Assembly: GCA_027533185.1 (NCBI GenBank)
Contig: JAPZTS010000007.1
Coordinates: forward strand, 124,001-188,000
DNA from: Leptospira sp.
Lineage (GTDB): Bacteria; Spirochaetota; Leptospiria; Leptospirales; Leptospiraceae
Direction of reading: 5' to 3'
DNA length: 64,000 bases
Shown here: positions 8,860 through 18,638 of the stretch, piece after piece
Numbering within the stretch: the first letter of the stretch is position 1
How the letters are laid out: each line of letters starts with the position of its first letter
The notes under the pieces: generated by a model
Told to the model about the DNA's origin: nothing
Seen by the model: only the letters and a program-made list of their open reading frames with translations
The model's database searches: none
Program-made: the position numbers and the translations under genes

Positions 8860-9861
8860 TCACACCCCTTCTCGTTTTAAATCACGACTCATCAGAGCTT
8901 TAACAACCTCTTTTGGGTCTTTATCTTCATATAACATACGATAAACTTCGTTTGTGATTGCAAGTTCTACTCCGAGTTTATCACTTAGATTTTTTGCAGA
9001 CTTGGTGGTGATTACTCCTTCGGCTACTTCATTCATGGAAGCGAGGATGTCCTTGAGCTTTTCGCCTTTTCCCAATCGAAAGCCTACGGTTCGGTTTCGC
9101 GAAGCTTCTCCGCAACAGGTAAGAACCAAATCCCCCATCCCCGAGGGACCAAGAAAGGTCATCGGATCAGCACCCATCTTCAAACCCATTCGTGTGATCT
9201 CATTGAGGCCACGCGTAATCAATGCTGCTCTCGTGTTTTGACCAAAGCCCAAACCATCGGCAACACCCGCGGCAATCGCTATCACGTTTTTCAACGCACC
9301 GCCGACTTCTACACCTACAACATCGGGAGTCCAATAGGTTCGAAAGTATGTAAAGCTAAAGATCTCTTGTACCCGTTTGGCGGTGGCTTCATTCTTCGAC
9401 GCGATGGAAACTATGGTAGGAACCCGTTTGACCATCTCTTTAGCAAAACTAGGTCCTGAGAGATAGGAAAGTTGTGAGTGAAATTGACCAGGCAACTCCG
9501 ATTCAAAAATCTCTGACACGAGCCGAAGGGATTCGCTTTCAATACCTTTGGATGCAGAAACAATGGGAATCTTTGCAGGGATATGATCTTTGATCTCTTT
9601 TAGAATGCCAGACAGTGCGTGGGAGGGAGGTGCCGATACGATCATATCTTTATCGGAAACAACCTCAATCAAATTCGTGTTGGCAGAAAGCTTTTCTGGT
9701 AACACGAGATCCGGCATATGTTTGTTGTTGATATGATTTTCGTTAATAGAACCAGCCTGATCACTGCTCCTTGTCCAAAGGGTGACGTTATAACCCTTAT
9801 CAGCCAATATACTGCCTAGTGCAGTGCCAAAACTTCCCGCGCCAATGATACCGATCTTCAT
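8860..9861 (-). CDS. gpsA: Glycerol-3-phosphate dehydrogenase [NAD(P)+]
   Basis: This 333-residue enzyme reduces dihydroxyacetone phosphate to sn-glycerol 3-phosphate for phospholipid synthesis in the cytoplasm. The Rossmann motif [13 protein letters not shown] is at residues 4-16. VSASKGIE is near 105, the catalytic-lysine motif [19 protein letters not shown] near 190, and GLNEITRMG near 220. The frame extends ten codons upstream, but the ATG at 9861 puts the beta strand at the N-terminus as in the family. It stands alone on this strand between two plus-strand genes. Confidence 0.94.
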   Translation of the reverse strand: MKIGIIGAGSFGTALGSILADKGYNVTLWTRSSDQAGSINENHINNKHMPDLVLPEKLSANTNLIEVVSDKDMIVSAPPSHALSGILKEIKDHIPAKIPIVSASKGIESESLRLVSEIFESELPGQFHSQLSYLSGPSFAKEMVKRVPTIVSIASKNEATAKRVQEIFSFTYFRTYWTPDVVGVEVGGALKNVIAIAAGVADGLGFGQNTRAALITRGLNEITRMGLKMGADPMTFLGPSGMGDLVLTCCGEASRNRTVGFRLGKGEKLKDILASMNEVAEGVITTKSAKNLSDKLGVELAITNEVYRMLYEDKDPKEVVKALMSRDLKREGV

Positions 9862-9918
9862 TTCGATCCGTATTTTAAATCTGCTTTCCAAAAAGGCAAT
9901 AGAAAATAATTTTAATAT

Positions 9919-10599
9919 ATGCTTTTGACGGATCTCCTCCGTTTCAACCCATTCAATCTCTTTTTGGCACCCAAGGTGGTTCCTAAGAGCAATTATAAGG
10001 TTACCCTTATCCTGAGTAATCTCAAAGTCATTATTCAGAAAGAAATTATTGAAAAAGACCCAGATTTAGAATCTTTAGAAATCACTTCATCCAAAGGTGA
10101 GATCATTTTACGCGGAGTCTATCGAATGGATTGGCTCTGGATTGCGCGAGTTTTAAAAATCAAAAGGATCAATTATCGGGTTCGCCTAAGACCCGTTTCT
10201 GTAAAAGAAAACAAAGCCCATTTAAAAATCATCGGTTACAGAGTTTGGGATATCAAAGAAAGAAAATTTGATTTTATTTGGTGGTTTAGTAAAGTAGAGC
10301 CCTTTCACAAAAAGAAAGTTCTAAATTCTATTATCAAAAATGCTCCCCACCTTCTCTCGCTAACAGGTCTCCAATGGGAGATTCTATTCAATCTCAATTT
10401 CTTTCTGGAGCAAGTCCCTTCGATCGCAGGAAAAATCGAAATCCAATATGTTGTAGGAGATAATAAGGAAATTTATATATTCGTTCGATCCTCTACTATC
10501 CTAAAACCTTTGGTCGATTTTTTTGGACCAGAATATGTAAAAATCGATTTTATCGAAGAGGATCGAGATATTACCATGCTATTGTGGAATAAAAGTTAG
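9919..10599 (+). CDS. Hypothetical protein
   Basis: This 226-residue protein was not recognised. It has no signal peptide and only modest hydrophobic stretches (about residues 8-20 and 70-80). The middle has alternating basic and hydrophobic residues in short strands ([39 protein letters not shown]), which suggests a beta-rich lipid- or membrane-binding fold such as LptC- or DUF2993-like proteins, but this is only pattern. It lies six bases upstream of the phosphoesterase in the same direction, so the two are probably cotranscribed. Confidence 0.75.
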   Translation: MLLTDLLRFNPFNLFLAPKVVPKSNYKVTLILSNLKVIIQKEIIEKDPDLESLEITSSKGEIILRGVYRMDWLWIARVLKIKRINYRVRLRPVSVKENKAHLKIIGYRVWDIKERKFDFIWWFSKVEPFHKKKVLNSIIKNAPHLLSLTGLQWEILFNLNFFLEQVPSIAGKIEIQYVVGDNKEIYIFVRSSTILKPLVDFFGPEYVKIDFIEEDRDITMLLWNKS

Positions 10600-10605
10600 G
10601 AATTT

Positions 10606-11610
10606 ATGAAACTCATTTATTTAACGGATATCCATGATGGGCTTCATGGACTCAAAAAAATCCTGCAAGAGACAGAAGCTGATCTTTATTTCTTCTCAGG
10701 TGATATCATTTACAAAGCTTTTTTTTCATACGATCGTATCATAGACTTCTGTGGAGTTCAGGAGGAGTTGTACTACCTGTTAAATGAAAGAAAAGATGAT
10801 TCAACACCCTTTGATTTTACAACACTTGCCATTCGATTTCCTGAAAAATACTCTCAAGCTGTAGTAGAAAAGTCGCATAAATATCGAGATTTATACAAAC
10901 TAGCCGCAAAAACGATGAAAGAAAAATACGAAATCATCGAAAAGTTGATTCAAAAGTATGCAAAATCGCCTGTGTATTGTTTGCCGGGGAATTATGATCT
11001 GGATCTTCAGTATACCGAACTTTATGAAAGAGATATGCATAGGAAGAATATTGAATTTCAAAACTTAAAAATTTCTGGTTATGGTGGGGCTCCGATTTGG
11101 ACATCAGGAATTCCAGAAAAACTAACAGTTGTTTTTCATGAGTATACAAAAAATGGACAAAATTATAGTGAACCTGAGGATTTTTTTCGAGAAGAATTGC
11201 CAGATATCTGCTGGATCCACAACCCAGCTTATGGCTATTTCGATAAGATTCCTGGTGTTGGTAACTGTGGTAGCCAAGGAATCCGAAGATTTTTAGACGA
11301 TGAAAATCCAAGCCTAGTTCTCTCAGGGCATGTGCATGAAGACCAAGGAATCAAAAAGACGAGAGATACTGTATTTATCAACCCGTCCAATTTTGGTGCC
11401 GTCGATTCTGTATATGGATTTCAAGAAGGTGGATTTTATTCAGAGGTTTTCTTTGCTGGAAAGAAAGTTGTACAATCCAATCTCTGCCAATTGAAAGAGG
11501 GAGAGATCACAAGACTTATTGAAGTAGACTGTTCAGAAAAACAATTAAAATTGATTCGCCAAAACTCTAATACATCAATTAGCCCCGAAGACTATATACG
11601 CGGAAATTAG
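10606..11610 (+). CDS. Calcineurin-like metallophosphoesterase
   Basis: This 334-residue protein has the full set of metallophosphoesterase motifs: D-x-H in YLTDIHDG (D8, H10), SGDI (near residue 32), GNYD (near 126) in place of GNHD, and GHVH (near 243). The family cleaves phosphoesters of nucleotides, nucleic acids or lipids using two metal ions; the substrate is unknown. A stretch around residues 60-120 is an insertion of mostly helical character. GGA stands near the ATG. It forms a tight run with the upstream hypothetical gene and the downstream zinc-ribbon gene and recG. Confidence 0.88.
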   Translation: MKLIYLTDIHDGLHGLKKILQETEADLYFFSGDIIYKAFFSYDRIIDFCGVQEELYYLLNERKDDSTPFDFTTLAIRFPEKYSQAVVEKSHKYRDLYKLAAKTMKEKYEIIEKLIQKYAKSPVYCLPGNYDLDLQYTELYERDMHRKNIEFQNLKISGYGGAPIWTSGIPEKLTVVFHEYTKNGQNYSEPEDFFREELPDICWIHNPAYGYFDKIPGVGNCGSQGIRRFLDDENPSLVLSGHVHEDQGIKKTRDTVFINPSNFGAVDSVYGFQEGGFYSEVFFAGKKVVQSNLCQLKEGEITRLIEVDCSEKQLKLIRQNSNTSISPEDYIRGN

Positions 11611-11611
11611 T

Positions 11612-11986
11612 ATGGTAACTTTTGTTACAATTTGTGGTGCCCTTTTTACCATCGCATTTTTTCTGTATGCCTTATCTGCCGTTGACAACAAATCCGTGGA
11701 TAAGAAGGAAAAAGAACGAGAAAAAAGGGAGAACGATATTAGGCAAGGTGATCCAAGAAAACAATACGGAAAGGATTGGGATCCCAATCTTCCCAAACTT
11801 CGTCTATGTCCCGTTTGTGGGACCGTATTGAGAAAAGATGAATTTTTATATGCTGCTATTTCGACTTATACAAATACAGAAGGAAAAAAACAAGCCCAGA
11901 TCTATGGATGTAAGTATTGTTATTTGATCACAAGTTCAAATCCATATGAATCACTAGGGCCACCCGAAGCCCAAAAGGATTTGTAA
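11612..11986 (+). CDS. Small membrane protein with a zinc-ribbon-like CxxC pair
   Basis: This 124-residue protein starts with one transmembrane helix (about residues 2-22), followed by a highly charged linker (KKEKEREKRENDIRQ). A C-terminal domain carries two CxxC pairs, LCPVCGTVL near residue 69 and YGCKYCYL near 105, arranged as in a zinc ribbon. I do not recognise the family. It starts one base after the phosphoesterase stop and ends two bases before recG, so it is part of the same transcript. Confidence 0.8.
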   Translation: MVTFVTICGALFTIAFFLYALSAVDNKSVDKKEKEREKRENDIRQGDPRKQYGKDWDPNLPKLRLCPVCGTVLRKDEFLYAAISTYTNTEGKKQAQIYGCKYCYLITSSNPYESLGPPEAQKDL

Positions 11987-11988
11987 CA

Positions 11989-14052
11989 ATGTCTCTTGAT
12001 TTAGACTCACAACTCAAAGGCCTAAAAGGAATTGGCCCAAAAAAACTGGAGGTTCTAGGGAATCATGGAATCCTAACGTATTATGATTTGCTAACGTATT
12101 ATCCCCGCCGATATCTGGATCGGAATTTCACAAAAGATATCATACTAAAACAAGGTGATACGGTTACGTTGTTAGGTAGCATTTCGGATAGTTACATAGT
12201 CCATGGTAAAAAATCTAGACTCATTGTTGGTTTCAAAACAAACAATAATGAACGAATCAATTTGGTTTTTTTTAGAGGAGTTCAATTTTTCCATAAACTT
12301 TTTTCAATTGATAAAAAACTCGTGATCTCGGGAAAGTTAGACTACTTTAAAGGTTACCAGATCGTTCACCCTGAATATGAATTTTTAAGTGATAGCCAAG
12401 ATGCAGAAGAATCTCTCCACGCAGGAAGGATTATACCTCTTTACCCGTCTACGGAAGAGCTAAAAGAAGAAGGATTTGATTCAAAAGGTTTTCGGAAATA
12501 TATCCACCAAATTTTTCAGTTAGGCGAAGTGGAAGAAAATCTTCCCAAAAAATATTTAAAAAAACGATCTTTGGTAAGTCGAAATGATGCGATCCAACAA
12601 ATTCACTTTCCTGAATCTATGGATTCAGTGGCGATCGCAAAGAAAAGACTTGCCTACGAAGAATTCTATTTTTTCCAAAGGCTACTCCTTTACAAACAAG
12701 CCGAACGACAAAAGATCAAACGGATTCTTTGGCCACTTCCCAGCTCCAAGATGCGGGAGAATTTAGAAAAAAATCTTCCCTTCGAACTTACAGAAGATCA
12801 AAAATCCGCAGTGGATTTGGTTTTAAAAGAAACAAAATCGGATGCACCCGCCGCATTTTTACTGCAAGGTGATGTTGGATCGGGAAAAACAGTAACCTCC
12901 CTACTCATTGCACTACATTATGTGGAGAACCAGATTCAAGTCTGTTATCTGGCTCCGACCGAAATTCTAGCGAGACAACATTACGAAAGTATCTATAAAT
13001 TTTTGGGAAATATGCCGTTCCTTGGTATTGAACTTTTATTAGGTGGTGAAAACAAAAAGGTTCGAGCAGAAAAAATACAAAGAATAAAAAACGGGGAATC
13101 CAATCTCATCATAGGTACTCACTCACTATTAGAGCCAGATATTTTATTTTCGGATCTAGGGCTTGTTATTATAGACGAACAACACAAGTTTGGTGTGGAA
13201 CAGAGAGAAACAATTCGCTCAAAAGGTAAAAATCCAGATATCTTAGCCATGACAGCAACACCCATACCACGAACACTTTGCCTCACTCTTTACGGAGACC
13301 TCACTCAAATCATTATAAAATCCAAACCAAAAGGACGCAAGGCAATCGACACTCGCTGGTACAAAGAAGAACGAAGAGCTGGTATTTACAATTCCATTCG
13401 CAAGCACGTGGGCTCAGGAAGACAATGTTATATTGTATATCCTCTCGTAGAAGAATCCGAAAAAGTTGATTTAGAATCTTCCACTAAGGCATTTGAAATA
13501 TTGAAAGCCGAAGTATTCCCCGAATTTCAGGTGGGGCTTTTGCATGGAAAGATGAAATCTACTGAGAAAGATAACGTTATGGGAAAATTCAAATCTGGTG
13601 AGGTCCAAATTCTTGTAACTACAACCGTCGTTGAAGTGGGAGTGGATGTTCCCAATGCGACAATCCTTGTTGTAGAACATGCAGATCGCTTTGGACTATC
13701 GCAATTACACCAGTTACGTGGTCGAGTAGGCCGAAGTGATTTAGAAAGTTTTTGTATCTTAATGACTGGTGATTTTGTATCAGAAGATGCAAAGGAGCGA
13801 CTGGAAGCACTGGTCGCATCAAACGATGGCTACTACTTATCTGAAAAAGATATGGAAATCCGAGGGCCGGGAGAAATACTTGGGGTCAAACAAAGCGGAC
13901 TCCCTGAGTTTAAAATTGCAAATTTAGCATGGGATAAAGAGCTTTTGGAGATGGCAAAAGAAGATGCCAAAGAAGTTCCACTTGACAAATCAATCGATAG
14001 ATTAGAGCTCAGTTCACGTTTTAGCGAAGGAAAATTTTTATTTGCGAATTAA
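11989..14052 (+). CDS. recG: ATP-dependent DNA helicase RecG
   Basis: This 687-residue helicase remodels stalled replication forks and branched recombination intermediates. The N-terminal wedge domain, with GLKGIGPKKLEVL at 11-23, has the RecG HhH-like start. Walker A GDVGSGKT is at 294-301, the DEQH box at 396-399, TATPIPRTL near 422-430, and the C-terminal helicase motif QLRGRVGRS near 575-585. The length is normal for the family. It is the last gene of a tight four-gene run. Confidence 0.96.
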   Translation: MSLDLDSQLKGLKGIGPKKLEVLGNHGILTYYDLLTYYPRRYLDRNFTKDIILKQGDTVTLLGSISDSYIVHGKKSRLIVGFKTNNNERINLVFFRGVQFFHKLFSIDKKLVISGKLDYFKGYQIVHPEYEFLSDSQDAEESLHAGRIIPLYPSTEELKEEGFDSKGFRKYIHQIFQLGEVEENLPKKYLKKRSLVSRNDAIQQIHFPESMDSVAIAKKRLAYEEFYFFQRLLLYKQAERQKIKRILWPLPSSKMRENLEKNLPFELTEDQKSAVDLVLKETKSDAPAAFLLQGDVGSGKTVTSLLIALHYVENQIQVCYLAPTEILARQHYESIYKFLGNMPFLGIELLLGGENKKVRAEKIQRIKNGESNLIIGTHSLLEPDILFSDLGLVIIDEQHKFGVEQRETIRSKGKNPDILAMTATPIPRTLCLTLYGDLTQIIIKSKPKGRKAIDTRWYKEERRAGIYNSIRKHVGSGRQCYIVYPLVEESEKVDLESSTKAFEILKAEVFPEFQVGLLHGKMKSTEKDNVMGKFKSGEVQILVTTTVVEVGVDVPNATILVVEHADRFGLSQLHQLRGRVGRSDLESFCILMTGDFVSEDAKERLEALVASNDGYYLSEKDMEIRGPGEILGVKQSGLPEFKIANLAWDKELLEMAKEDAKEVPLDKSIDRLELSSRFSEGKFLFAN

Positions 14053-14067
14053 TTAGGTTCTTTTGAA

Positions 14068-14868
14068 TTGAACAAGATGTTTCGAATTCAGTATACAATA
14101 TGGTTTATCTTTTCGTTGTTTCTTGTCTGCGGTGAAAAACCAGATGCAAATCCACCAAAAACTAATCTTTATCTCGGCATACCAAAAACAGACTACCTTA
14201 CTGGTAAATTCAATGCCGAAAAAGTATTCGCAAAAGTTACGTTAGATGATTCAACCAGAGAACACTATCTTAGACCCGAAGTAAAAACTGCCCTCCTCAA
14301 AATGATTACCGATTTTGAAGACCAAAAACCTCAAAACTACAAACAAAACATATTTCTTGTTTCTAGTTTTCGAAATTTTTCACACCAAAAAGGAATCTGG
14401 GAATCCAAATACACGGGAAAAAAAGCGATGCGTGTTCCAATTAAAGACAAAACACCGAATGAAATTGTATCCCTTATTCTTGAATTTTCAAGTGCACCTG
14501 GAACTTCAAGACACCATTGGGGAACTGATTTCGATATCAATGCACTTGAGAACTCTTATTTTGAAGAGGGTGGCAAAGGTAAAATTCTATATGATTGGAT
14601 GAAGATTCATGCAAAAAAGTACGGCTTTTGTCAACCTTACAACAGTTTAGCGCAAAGAGGAAACAAAGGATATCAAGAAGAGAAATGGCACTGGTCTTAT
14701 GCACCCATTTCCAATCAACTTACGAAAGCATGGACCGATAGCTTTTTAAAATCCGAAATCACTCTAACTGGAACTTTTTTAGGAGCAGAAATTTTAGCCG
14801 ACGGGGCTCTTGATTACGTAACATCGATTAGCTCCGAATGTGCCCTCGCGAACACACCGAGCTTATAA
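14068..14868 (+). CDS. M15-family peptidase (D-Ala-D-Ala carboxypeptidase-like), probable lipoprotein
   Basis: This 266-residue protein starts at TTG 14068 or ATG 14077. A hydrophobic N-terminus ends in FLVCGEKP, a likely spirochaetal lipobox. The zinc-site motif SRHHWGTDFDIN and the later EEKWHWSYAP give the His, Asp and His ligands of the VanY/DacB-like M15B family. These enzymes trim peptidoglycan stem peptides or cross-bridges. The predicted location is the periplasm, anchored by lipid. It is 15 bases after recG, but the function is unrelated. Confidence 0.88.
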   Translation: MNKMFRIQYTIWFIFSLFLVCGEKPDANPPKTNLYLGIPKTDYLTGKFNAEKVFAKVTLDDSTREHYLRPEVKTALLKMITDFEDQKPQNYKQNIFLVSSFRNFSHQKGIWESKYTGKKAMRVPIKDKTPNEIVSLILEFSSAPGTSRHHWGTDFDINALENSYFEEGGKGKILYDWMKIHAKKYGFCQPYNSLAQRGNKGYQEEKWHWSYAPISNQLTKAWTDSFLKSEITLTGTFLGAEILADGALDYVTSISSECALANTPSL

Positions 14869-14889
14869 ATTTTTATTTTTTGGAAACAC

Positions 14890-15858
14890 TTACAACGATT
14901 TATAGAGAGACCACATAGAAGAAAGCAAGGTTTCAGCATCGCTATAAATCGGCTTCCACGTTAATGTTTCACGAGCTTTGGCTGACGATGCAAGGAGTTT
15001 AGCAGGATCACCTAATCTTCGTGTAGCATAACTATGCGGAATTCGTTTGCCCACTATTTTTTCTGCAAGGTCAGTCATTTCTTTTACGGAATATCCCGAT
15101 TCTGAACCTAAATTTACCGTCAAACTTTCATTTTTCGACATAATGTAGTCCAGCGCTAACACATGAGCTTTAGCCAAATCGCTCACATGAATATAATCGC
15201 GAATGCAGGTTCCATCTGGAGTATCGTAATCTGTTCCGAAAATTTCAAATTTTGGTCGAATCCCTGAGGCAACTTCCATAATGATAGGCAACAGGTTTGC
15301 TGGGGTCTTTTCGATCCCTCGGATTCTACCTTTGGGATCATAACCTGCCGCATTGAAGTATCGGAGTCTTGCAGATTTAAGACCCTTTAATGTATCAAAC
15401 CATTTCAGGTTTTCTTCGATGGCAAGTTTTGTGTATCCATAATAATTTTCGGGATTTACGGGATGGTTTTCGTCAATCGGAAGGTATTTGGGAGCACCAT
15501 ATACAGCAGCAGAGGAAGAAAATACAAAGTAATTGCAATTGTGTTTAATCATTGCATCTAACAATGTAAAAGTTCCATTCAAATTGTTTATAGTATACTT
15601 GAGAGGGTCTGTCATCGATTCACCGGCCGCTTTCCAAGCTGCAAAATGAAACACTGCATCCACTTTTTTAGAGAATACTTCTTCTAAGACAGCTGGATCT
15701 TGGATTCGACCTTTGATAAACTCGTTACGAGGAAATAAGTTTGCTTCATTCCCTTTTTCCATGTCATCCACAATTAGGATCTCATGGCCAAGCTCCATCA
15801 GTTCTAAGACTATATGGCTACCGATGTAGCCTGCACCACCAGTGACGAGAACTCTCAT
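14890..15858 (-). CDS. galE: UDP-glucose 4-epimerase
   Basis: This 322-residue extended short-chain dehydrogenase has the NAD-binding GGAGYIGSH at residues 7-15, the FSSSAAVYG segment near 125 and the catalytic YYGYTK motif near 145. RDYIHVSDLAKAHVLAL is typical of GalE. It interconverts UDP-glucose and UDP-galactose and so feeds lipopolysaccharide sugar synthesis. Its ATG overlaps the end of lpxA by four bases (ATGA), so the two envelope genes are translationally coupled. Confidence 0.93.
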   Translation of the reverse strand: MRVLVTGGAGYIGSHIVLELMELGHEILIVDDMEKGNEANLFPRNEFIKGRIQDPAVLEEVFSKKVDAVFHFAAWKAAGESMTDPLKYTINNLNGTFTLLDAMIKHNCNYFVFSSSAAVYGAPKYLPIDENHPVNPENYYGYTKLAIEENLKWFDTLKGLKSARLRYFNAAGYDPKGRIRGIEKTPANLLPIIMEVASGIRPKFEIFGTDYDTPDGTCIRDYIHVSDLAKAHVLALDYIMSKNESLTVNLGSESGYSVKEMTDLAEKIVGKRIPHSYATRRLGDPAKLLASSAKARETLTWKPIYSDAETLLSSMWSLYKSL

Positions 15859-16658
15859 TCTTCGTCACTTCCTCCGATAGCGCGATGGTCTGTAACACCT
15901 CGTTTGCTATTTTTAAAAAAATCCATGATGAAACGAACCTCTGGTATGATATTCTGTTCTTTTTCCAGTTCAGCTAATGCCTGTGAAGTGTTTAGTCCAC
16001 TATGATAAATTACTTTGTACGCTTTTTTAATTGCAGATCTTACGTCACCGTTGAATCCATTTCTTTTGAGACCAACGGAGTTGAGGCCAATAACGGAGGC
16101 TGGGTTTCCATCTATCGTGCTGTAAGGTGGAATATCCTTCACAATTTTTGCGAGGCCCGCAACCATCGCATAATCAGCGACTCGAACAAACTGATGTATT
16201 CCTGTAAGTCCGGAAACAAAAATCCGATTCCCCATTACAACATGTCCAGCAATCATACTGTTTTGAACCATGATGTTGTGATCGCCAACAATACAATCGT
16301 GCGCAATATGGATGTTCCCCATAAAAAAATTATGATTTCCAATTTTAGTGGACCCACCCTCTTTTGTTGCTCTGTGGAAAATACAATTTTCTTTTAAAGT
16401 ATTGTGGTCTCCAATTTCCAGATAAGTAGGTGTTTCGGCCTTAAATCCAAGGTCTTGTGGGATTCCGCTAAAAGTGACTCCTGAGGAAAACTTATTGAAC
16501 TTACCAATTCGTGCACCAGAGAGAATCCGACAGTGAGATTCAATTTTTGTTCCTTCACCGATGACGACATCTTTTTCAATGAGACAAAATGGACCGATCT
16601 CGACGGACTCATGCAATTCTGCTTTGGGATCAACGATAGCTGTAGGGTGGATCTTCAT
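15855..16658 (-). CDS. lpxA: UDP-N-acetylglucosamine acyltransferase LpxA
   Basis: This 267-residue left-handed beta-helix acyltransferase carries out the first step of lipid A synthesis. Hexapeptide repeats run through about residues 2-190. The catalytic His lies in MGNIHIAHDCIVGD, and the C-terminal helical domain (KKAYKVIYHSGLNTSQALAELE) matches LpxA rather than LpxD. The frame extends 13 codons upstream, but the ATG at 16658 (MKIHPTAIVDP) is the family start. It runs directly into galE. Confidence 0.93.
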   Translation of the reverse strand: MKIHPTAIVDPKAELHESVEIGPFCLIEKDVVIGEGTKIESHCRILSGARIGKFNKFSSGVTFSGIPQDLGFKAETPTYLEIGDHNTLKENCIFHRATKEGGSTKIGNHNFFMGNIHIAHDCIVGDHNIMVQNSMIAGHVVMGNRIFVSGLTGIHQFVRVADYAMVAGLAKIVKDIPPYSTIDGNPASVIGLNSVGLKRNGFNGDVRSAIKKAYKVIYHSGLNTSQALAELEKEQNIIPEVRFIMDFFKNSKRGVTDHRAIGGSDEE

Positions 16659-16767
16659 AATTAGAATCAGAAAATCTTCCTTTGCACCCTTCTGCAAATG
16701 ATTTTTTAAAATGTAATTTACAAGTAGTTCCGATTTATTAACGTACTTTTGTCAGGAAGGTACTCTT

Positions 16768-17115
16768 TTGGTTATAGATTGGTCTCGAATTGAATCTTTA
16801 GTGGATATGAATGAACCTGAGGACCTAGTCTGGTTAAAAGAAATGATCGTTTCTTTAAATGAAAATATGCCCGTTCGAATTCAATCTCTACGAGAAAAAA
16901 TGGAAAAAAGAGACCAAAAGGAACTCCAATCCGAACTCCACCAAATCAAAGGCGTTGCCGCAAATTTTGGACTCGCCCTACTCTCTCAGATTGTAATCAA
17001 AGCAGAAGCGGACGCAAAAGCGGGTAATATAGATCTTTCGATCAGCGAATCAGAAAAAATTCCAGCTGCCTGGGAAAAAACCAAATCTGAGTTAGATGCA
17101 AGATTTAGTTCGTAA
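16768..17115 (+). CDS. Stand-alone histidine phosphotransfer (Hpt) protein
   Basis: This 115-residue protein is a helical Hpt domain with the phospho-acceptor His58 in LHQIKGVAANFG. Hpt proteins shuttle phosphate between hybrid kinases and response regulators. The start is TTG 16768, chosen because AGGAAGG lies seven bases upstream. No kinase or regulator is next to it, so it is an orphan in this window. Candidate partners are the PAS kinase at about 25.8 kb or kinases elsewhere. Confidence 0.85.
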   Translation: MVIDWSRIESLVDMNEPEDLVWLKEMIVSLNENMPVRIQSLREKMEKRDQKELQSELHQIKGVAANFGLALLSQIVIKAEADAKAGNIDLSISESEKIPAAWEKTKSELDARFSS

Positions 17116-17144
17116 TTCATTTCCGTAAACCCAGATTCTCTGTT

Positions 17145-18548
17145 TTAACCCAACTGGGATTCTATCATTTCTACAGCGTTTTTACTACCGCTGTAGATAC
17201 CTTCTAGGGTATTTTTTATCACAGATTCATTCATCCGTAACAATAAATCATCCGAATCGCAAAAGATTTGAATCAGTTCTTTTGCGTGAATCGGTTCTCT
17301 ACATTCCACAGTCCCTTCGCCTAACTCGAGTGATCGAAGGACAGAAGCAGCCTCGTGATCACCGACACGCCTGATAAACAGTTTTGGAAGTGGAAAAAAT
17401 GCAAGTTCCGATGGTTTTGTGACAAGAACATCCGCTATTCGAATCAATCGATCTGTTGCGGAAAAAGCCTCCGTATGTGTATGGAAGTGAAACAAAACAA
17501 CAGGAGGACTCGTTTCGGAATCATCTGACCGCAGTGGGTGTTTTTTTATAAACAAAGAAAGATCTTCCCAACTACGTACTGTTAGATACGGAATTTTTTG
17601 GAAAATCAGATATTCCTCAATGGCAGAGAAAACTTTGGAATGGTCGCCTGTATTGATCCAATAGCTTAATTTTTTGTCAATAAGACTATCTTTTGTTATG
17701 CGAATCAAATCAAGAATATATCCTTTTTGGGCTCCCGCTCCACCAATTGGAATTAGGAACCGTCGATTCTTTTTGGAATCTATTCGACGGACTCGATCTT
17801 CAGAATCTGTAATTGCATTTTTTAGGATGTCTTCGCTTACCCAATGCCCAGCGACACTCAGATTTTCTTTCGGGACACCCATCTCTATAAATTTCGTATA
17901 GGATGAGGGGCTTTGGACCAAGTTTAAGGCACCGGGCACAAGAAGATAGTATTGAGGGAAATTGTCGCAAATCAAATGCACTACCTTTTTAAATCCACTA
18001 GCGACTGCTATTTGTCCATTTAACGGGTACGTGGTGATCACTGGCGAATCGAGACTGATTCCACCCATCAACCCTTTGTACAAATCTGCCAATTGGCAAG
18101 ACAACTCGAGAGAGGTCAAATTTCCTTGGGACATAAGCTGTCCCCATATCCATTCTACAGGTCCTCCTATTTCAGCACTCAAGCGTGAAAAGTAACTATA
18201 TCCCTGGTCGATATCGGCGATTGCTTTTGATTCATTTGATTCGATGGCAAGTAGATCATGTAAGTAGGTTGGAATCTTTTTTTGAAGGGAGTGAGAATAA
18301 ACAGAGAGAGCCATTCGGTGGTGGCCGTAACCCATTCGAATCGAACCAACGACCAACCCCGTTTTTAAGGAACTTTTACCTTTGTCAGAAATAAGTTCGA
18401 GCCCTGGATACAAAGGTGATGGAGAAGACTTTAAGGAAACCATCGAATCTCCGATATCGTATCGTCGTTGTAAGTATGCTCGGATCAAATTTGCTGATTG
18501 TTTTGAGATAAATCCCGTTTCTAAGCCAAAGAGTGGTTCTCGATTCAT
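17145..18548 (-). CDS. Glycosyltransferase-like protein (GT28/MGDG synthase-like)
   Basis: This 467-residue cytoplasmic protein was not recognised at gene level. VGSIRMGYGHHRMALS, about a quarter into the chain, resembles the glycine-histidine acceptor loop of MGDG synthases and MurG-type (GT28) enzymes. LIPIGGAGAQKGYI and the later DVLVTKPSELAFFPLPKLFIRR look like the nucleotide-sugar half with its conserved P-S-E-like segment. Both halves therefore fit a GT-B fold transferase. The donor and acceptor are unknown. It is monocistronic and convergent with the Hpt gene. Confidence 0.72.
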   Translation of the reverse strand: MNREPLFGLETGFISKQSANLIRAYLQRRYDIGDSMVSLKSSPSPLYPGLELISDKGKSSLKTGLVVGSIRMGYGHHRMALSVYSHSLQKKIPTYLHDLLAIESNESKAIADIDQGYSYFSRLSAEIGGPVEWIWGQLMSQGNLTSLELSCQLADLYKGLMGGISLDSPVITTYPLNGQIAVASGFKKVVHLICDNFPQYYLLVPGALNLVQSPSSYTKFIEMGVPKENLSVAGHWVSEDILKNAITDSEDRVRRIDSKKNRRFLIPIGGAGAQKGYILDLIRITKDSLIDKKLSYWINTGDHSKVFSAIEEYLIFQKIPYLTVRSWEDLSLFIKKHPLRSDDSETSPPVVLFHFHTHTEAFSATDRLIRIADVLVTKPSELAFFPLPKLFIRRVGDHEAASVLRSLELGEGTVECREPIHAKELIQIFCDSDDLLLRMNESVIKNTLEGIYSGSKNAVEMIESQLG

Positions 18549-18638
18549 GTCGGCTTTAGTCTACAGAAACGAGATTTCGTTTCAAGTGAAATTTCAATTC
18601 TTAGCTGACAAGAGTTCTTTTTTGATTGTACTTGGTGT

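Noticed and set aside
16002..16397. A 131-codon frame opposite lpxA
   Set aside because: It is antisense to a certain gene and has no ribosome binding site.
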